Part shown: in pieces, positions 29,999 through 33,370 of the stretch
How positions within the stretch are numbered: the stretch's first letter is position 1
Layout of the letters: each line of letters begins with the position of its first letter
DNA from: Eubacteriales bacterium
GTDB lineage: Bacteria; Bacillota; Clostridia; Saccharofermentanales; DTU023
Assembly: GCA_030537595.1 (NCBI GenBank)
Contig: JAUNVR010000012.1
Coordinates: 14,835 to 48,204, forward strand
Direction: 5' to 3'
Length of the DNA stretch: 33,370 bases
Made by a program: the position numbers and the translations under genes
The notes under the pieces: model-generated
The model's database searches: none
Seen by the model: only the letters and a program-made list of their open reading frames with translations
Told to the model about the DNA's origin: nothing

Positions 29999-31066
29999 AT
30001 GTCTGAAAATTTGGCATTTGACTACGAACAGGACTTTGATAATTTACAAGACGAGACAAACTCTGACATCTTGGATTTTAGTCCTAGAAAAAGCATTACA
30101 AAGGTGCTTTTAGCTGAGGAAGCCGAGCGGATTGGCGAACTGGCTAATGGTTTAATTGAGGAAGGTACGAAAAGCGAGCCAATATTTTTCCGCTACGCCG
30201 TCTGCCCCGGCTTTTCAATTGAGTACATGTTCTATAAGGGTGATCGCCAAAGTAAAATCAGCAATAAGCACAATCGGAATTGGGATTTTCGGATTGACCA
30301 CTGTCTCGAGGGTTGTATTGAGTCCTACCACCACCCGAAGGCGAAGGAAAAAGAGCTTCAGGTCTCTTATTTAAACCGGGGGCAGATTGGCATCAATGAC
30401 GGCAGTAGATACTACACTCACTATAAATTCCCCCAAGGAGTCTACCGCGGCGTTTCAATCATCATCAACACTCAGGAAATGGAAGATGTGACAATTAAAA
30501 TCCTCGATCAGCTCGAGATTAATCCCGAGTCGATTAAGGAGCGCTACATTGACGAAAGTGGAATTCTGCTGACTAGCGACAACGGAGATATCGGAAAACT
30601 CCTATATAATCTCTATGAGATTGAAGTGCTGGAGGATGCAGCCTATATGCAATTAAAGGCCATGGAAATTATGCGGCTTCTAATTTGCGGCCCGAGACTC
30701 AAGCCAATTTCCCTTAAAACCTTTGCGCCTGAGGTCATTGAAGGCTTGCGAAATAAGGTCGATTCGATTATTATGGGGCGTGCTGAGGGTGATGTTACTT
30801 TGCCCAAATTAATCCAAGAAAGTGGGCTTGGAACTGGGGAGTTTTACGAGCTTTTCGAACAAGTTTATGGTCAGGCTCCGGGACGCTTTATCCGCGAGTA
30901 CAGCTTGCGCGCAGCTCATGAGCTTTTAACTGAGACTGACCTGCCGGTTAAAGATGTCGCCAGACGTTCCGGCTTTAACACCAGCTCGAAGTTCTCGACC
31001 ACTTTCAAGCGGCGCTTTGGCCTGAGCCCAAAGGATTTCCGTCAGCAACAACTGCGCAACAATTAA
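29999..31066 (+). CDS. AraC-family transcriptional regulator
   Basis: A 355-residue regulator. The last 85 residues are an AraC double helix-turn-helix: LPKLIQESGLGTGEFYELFEQ-type first HTH, then VKDVARRSGFNTSSKFSTTFKRRFG, with the usual PKDFR ending. The N-terminal ligand-type domain (about 40-240) is unassigned; it contains FFRYAVCPGFSIEYMFYKG, HCLEGCIESYHH and a GINDGSRYYTH segment, and may bind an effector. It is immediately followed by the nhaC-family gene (54 nt), which it probably controls. AAGGAG lies 7 nt before the ATG. A perfect palindrome in the leader suggests autoregulation, though AraC proteins more often use direct repeats. Confidence 0.9.
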   Translation: MSENLAFDYEQDFDNLQDETNSDILDFSPRKSITKVLLAEEAERIGELANGLIEEGTKSEPIFFRYAVCPGFSIEYMFYKGDRQSKISNKHNRNWDFRIDHCLEGCIESYHHPKAKEKELQVSYLNRGQIGINDGSRYYTHYKFPQGVYRGVSIIINTQEMEDVTIKILDQLEINPESIKERYIDESGILLTSDNGDIGKLLYNLYEIEVLEDAAYMQLKAMEIMRLLICGPRLKPISLKTFAPEVIEGLRNKVDSIIMGRAEGDVTLPKLIQESGLGTGEFYELFEQVYGQAPGRFIREYSLRAAHELLTETDLPVKDVARRSGFNTSSKFSTTFKRRFGLSPKDFRQQQLRNN

Positions 31067-31110
31067 ACTTTACAAAGCGTTAAATAAGAAGGCCTAAATA
31101 AACGCACTGA

Positions 31111-31117
31111 AGAGGTG
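31111..31117 (+). promoter_or_regulatory. Shine-Dalgarno deciding the nhaC-family start
   Basis: AGAGGTG just before the ATG at 31121. The in-frame GTG at 31115 lies inside it and is disfavoured. Confidence 0.65.
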
Positions 31118-31120
31118 CTT

Positions 31121-32677
31121 ATGCAAAAGTTTAGGAACCACCGCCTGGCACGTTGGGTGGCTAAAGATCGCCCGCGCCTTAGAGCCTTTGTGAAACTGAC
31201 ACCCGTCCTCTTTTTGGCCGGTCTAATGATGATTTCCAACATCCCGACCCTCAGTAATTACTTTGGCTTCTCATTGGATATCTTAATTATCGCTCCTCTC
31301 GCTACAATTTTTGCCTGCATCGTAGCCTGGCTAACTTGTAGAATTTCAGTCAACCGATCTATAGCTGCAGCTCTCGACAATGTCAAAGAGATGCAGCTTG
31401 TCTTTTTTATTCTGATGATGGCTTATGCCATGGCTGACGTCTTCATGGCCTCAGGAGTTGGCGCGAGTATCATCACGGTCAGCCTCAACTGGGGCCTTTC
31501 TGCCCGCACTGTAGCCCTCGTTTCCTTCTTGGTCAGCGCCCTCTTATCCCTAGCTACCGGAACTTCCTGGGGTACCTTTGCTGCGACGGCGCCGATTTTT
31601 ATCTGGCTGAGCCATATCACTGGCGGCGACGTCCACATCACCATGGCGGCGGTGGCCGGCGGCTCCTGCTTTGGCGATAACCTCGGCCTAATCTCCGATA
31701 CCACCGTGGTCAGTTCCGGTATTCATCGCGTCGACATCACCGGCAGATTGCGCAATCAGTGGGCCTGGTCGATGCTCTGCCTAGTCCTAACTTCCTGCCT
31801 TTTCTTCTGGGCCACGCGTGATTTTTCTAATGCACCGGTGGATGGCAGTGCCGCAGTCGCCTCAATTCCGAGCGAGACTTGGCAGGTTTTGGAGAGCGAG
31901 CGGCCGGCCGCAATCCAGCTTTTACAACAGGTTGAAAGCGGCGTACCCATTTATATGATTCTCCCGATTATCATTGTCATTTCGGCCGCCTTCCTCAAGG
32001 TTCCGACCCTGCTCTGCCTCTTGGCCGGAATTATTTCTGCCTATATCCTCGGCACCATTGCCGGGACAATTACCAGCACTTCAAACTTCCTCGAGCTCTT
32101 ACAAAACGGCTTCTCTTCCGCCGGCTCCTGGGTCATTATTATGATGGCTTGGGTTGGGGCCTTTGGCGGTATCATGGCCAAAATGGACGCCTTTAGACCG
32201 CTGACTAGGCTGACCTTTAAGCTTTCTAAAAAAGTTCGGCATTTAATGTTCTGGAATGGCGTTTTGAGCTTCTTTGGCAACGCTGCCCTCGCCGATGAGA
32301 TGGCCCAGATTGTGACCATCGGACCTATCGTGCGAGATATTACTGAAGAAAGCGTGGAAGGCCCAGAGGAGGCAAAGGAGAAATTACGCTTCAGAAACGC
32401 AACCTTCTCCTCTGCCCTAGGTATCTTTGGTTCCCAATTTATTCCCTGGCATGTTTTTATCCACTACTTCTTATCAGTTTCGGCAATGATTTATCCCTTG
32501 GCTGAATTTAGCTTTGCCAAAATGGTCAGGCATAACTACATGGCAATGGTTTCGGTGCTCTCCTTATTACTGCTGACACTGACCAACACCGACCGCTTCC
32601 TGCCTAACTTTGCCACACCTACTGAACCTGAGGTTAAGCTGGTGAAGCAGCTTAGTGAGAAAGAAGATTATTTGTAG
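31121..32677 (+). CDS. NhaC-family Na+/H+ antiporter-like transporter
   Basis: A 518-residue integral membrane protein with about eleven helices. The NhaC-family core is visible: SLATGTSWGTFAATAPIF (about 143-160) and AGGSCFGDNLGLISDTTVVSS (about 179-199), with the charged Asp residues typical of cation/proton exchange. A second half repeats the pattern less clearly (GNAALADEMAQIVTIGPIV). Family members exchange Na+ for H+, or carry organic cations or amino acid derivatives; the exact substrate is not readable. It follows the AraC-type regulator and probably shares its transcript. Its last 10 bp overlap the end of the minus-strand gene at 32668, with no terminator between them. Confidence 0.88.
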   Translation: MQKFRNHRLARWVAKDRPRLRAFVKLTPVLFLAGLMMISNIPTLSNYFGFSLDILIIAPLATIFACIVAWLTCRISVNRSIAAALDNVKEMQLVFFILMMAYAMADVFMASGVGASIITVSLNWGLSARTVALVSFLVSALLSLATGTSWGTFAATAPIFIWLSHITGGDVHITMAAVAGGSCFGDNLGLISDTTVVSSGIHRVDITGRLRNQWAWSMLCLVLTSCLFFWATRDFSNAPVDGSAAVASIPSETWQVLESERPAAIQLLQQVESGVPIYMILPIIIVISAAFLKVPTLLCLLAGIISAYILGTIAGTITSTSNFLELLQNGFSSAGSWVIIMMAWVGAFGGIMAKMDAFRPLTRLTFKLSKKVRHLMFWNGVLSFFGNAALADEMAQIVTIGPIVRDITEESVEGPEEAKEKLRFRNATFSSALGIFGSQFIPWHVFIHYFLSVSAMIYPLAEFSFAKMVRHNYMAMVSVLSLLLLTLTNTDRFLPNFATPTEPEVKLVKQLSEKEDYL

Positions 32678-33370
32678 TACTTCTGAGGCGCTGCCTCTTT
32701 TCTGCTTTCCCCGGCAATTAATAGTTCCCTATCAGCTAATTCTGCGCGTGGGACTTTTAGTAAAATCCGCCAGGCAGCCATGTCTGTGGTATTGAGCTGG
32801 CCTTGGCGCCCAGCCTGGTAGCCGAGGTAGAGTAAAGCCTCTTCTTCATCCTTGGGGATTATCTGCTTCGGCACAACTTTCAGCGTACCTGAACTACTAT
32901 AAGTTAAAACAATAAAGAAGCGCTCCTCAGCCCAGAGTTTCTCTAAATCCTGACCGACTAAGGCTTGAGCGCTGGCCTGATCGGATTCGAGGACACGCTC
33001 TAAGTCCTCAAGAGACTGCAGCTCTGTAATCGAAGAGCTACGCCTAGCAATCGTATTTTGCCCCTCTAGGCTATTATCTCGACTGAGGAAGGCAGTAAAG
33101 TTAATCAGCTCCCCTCCTAGCCCTTCAGAGTAGTTCTCTGGAAGCTTTCCCTGTCGTTTTAGCAATTCGATTTGCTCTTTTAGGATTGCTAATTTCTCAG
33201 CCAATTCATCATCCATTTCATCACCTTCTAAGTCAGTCCCTAAATCTAGATTCAAATCGGGTTCTATTCGCTCCCAGTCTAAATCCTCTGTCGGTTCAGC
33301 CTGAGTCGCTGAATCTTCTTGCCGATCTGGCTCTGACGCCAACGTGACTTCGCTCAGTCGATCTGCCTCT
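32668..33370 (-). CDS. Acidic hypothetical protein (5' end outside window)
   Basis: The frame is open from the window edge to a stop at 32668 (about 234 residues visible). A TTG at 33342 could be a start but has no visible Shine-Dalgarno, and the frame continues upstream, so the true start is probably beyond the edge. The N-terminal part is strongly acidic and disordered-looking (Asp/Glu/Pro), followed by a coiled-coil-like helix (DELAEKLAILKEQIELLKR) and a compact domain (about 135-215) with FFIVLTYSSSGTLKVVP and EEALLYLGYQAGRQGQ. I do not recognise the family. It has no membrane segment. Its 3' end overlaps the nhaC-family gene by 10 bp. Confidence 0.7.
   Translation of the reverse strand, partial: EADRLSEVTLASEPDRQEDSATQAEPTEDLDWERIEPDLNLDLGTDLEGDEMDDELAEKLAILKEQIELLKRQGKLPENYSEGLGGELINFTAFLSRDNSLEGQNTIARRSSSITELQSLEDLERVLESDQASAQALVGQDLEKLWAEERFFIVLTYSSSGTLKVVPKQIIPKDEEEALLYLGYQAGRQGQLNTTDMAAWRILLKVPRAELADRELLIAGESRKEAAPQKYYK

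Noticed and set aside
1-33370. CRISPR array, prophage, insertion sequence, or clustered defence system
   Set aside because: No repeat-spacer pattern, transposase, integrase, phage structural gene or nuclease cluster was seen on either strand.

Overview
The window looks like chromosomal DNA from a Bacillota (Firmicutes) species of clostridial type. Strong Shine-Dalgarno sequences, a Zur/ZnuABC system, a Gram-positive style ECF transporter, lipoprotein signal peptides with Lgt, a serine D,D-carboxypeptidase, PepC, UPF0340 and DUF1002 proteins all fit this. I cannot place genus or species. Base composition is roughly balanced, apart from one AT-rich gap near 29.69-29.95 kb. I see no tRNA, rRNA, CRISPR array, insertion sequence or phage gene.

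Layout. (1) 1-995, minus: the N-terminal part of an SPFH-domain protein that runs off the left edge. (2) 1178-8284, minus: a metal-uptake island of two adjacent units transcribed leftwards. The first is zur-znuA-znuC-znuB, with a near-consensus promoter overlapped by a perfect 7-1-7 inverted repeat (candidate Zur box). Its permease gene continues in frame into a lipoprotein-like segment and a Cys-rich domain resembling the C-terminus of YcgQ/TIGR03943 proteins. The second is ecfT-ecfA-S, an MptD-family ECF transporter whose promoter is covered by a 15/19 match to the DtxR/IdeR iron box. I see no clear terminator between the two units; a strong one follows the S gene. (3) 8348-9736, minus: an S11 D,D-carboxypeptidase with an altered second motif. 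(4) 9894-13432, plus: an M16C peptidase and a UPF0340 protein, each followed by a terminator. (5) 13474-14972, minus: OsmC-like protein then threonine aldolase. (6) 15254-17356, plus: type I pullulanase, convergent with a secreted DUF1002 protein. (7) 18797-24098, plus: a small membrane protein, then a tight cluster of DUF4190-like protein, Lgt, OatA-like acyltransferase and CobD-like PLP enzyme, suggesting envelope functions. (8) 24076-25167, minus: an unrecognised membrane protein. (9) 25390-29548: PepC (+), cyclophilin (-), a DUF2927-like lipoprotein (+) and a divergent aldose epimerase (-). (10) 29549-33370: an AT-rich regulatory gap, an AraC-family regulator, an NhaC-family antiporter, and a partial acidic protein on the minus strand.

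Several start codons were moved to an internal ATG or TTG because the longest reading frame begins inside or just upstream of a clear Shine-Dalgarno sequence (ecfA, M16C peptidase, ltaE, osmC, pulA, DUF4190-like, DUF2927-like, nhaC). The most interesting parts are the metal island (fused permease, His/Cys repeat in ZnuA, two distinct metal-type operators) and the araC leader with its perfect 18-bp palindrome. All functional statements are from reading the sequence and remembered family features; no search was run.
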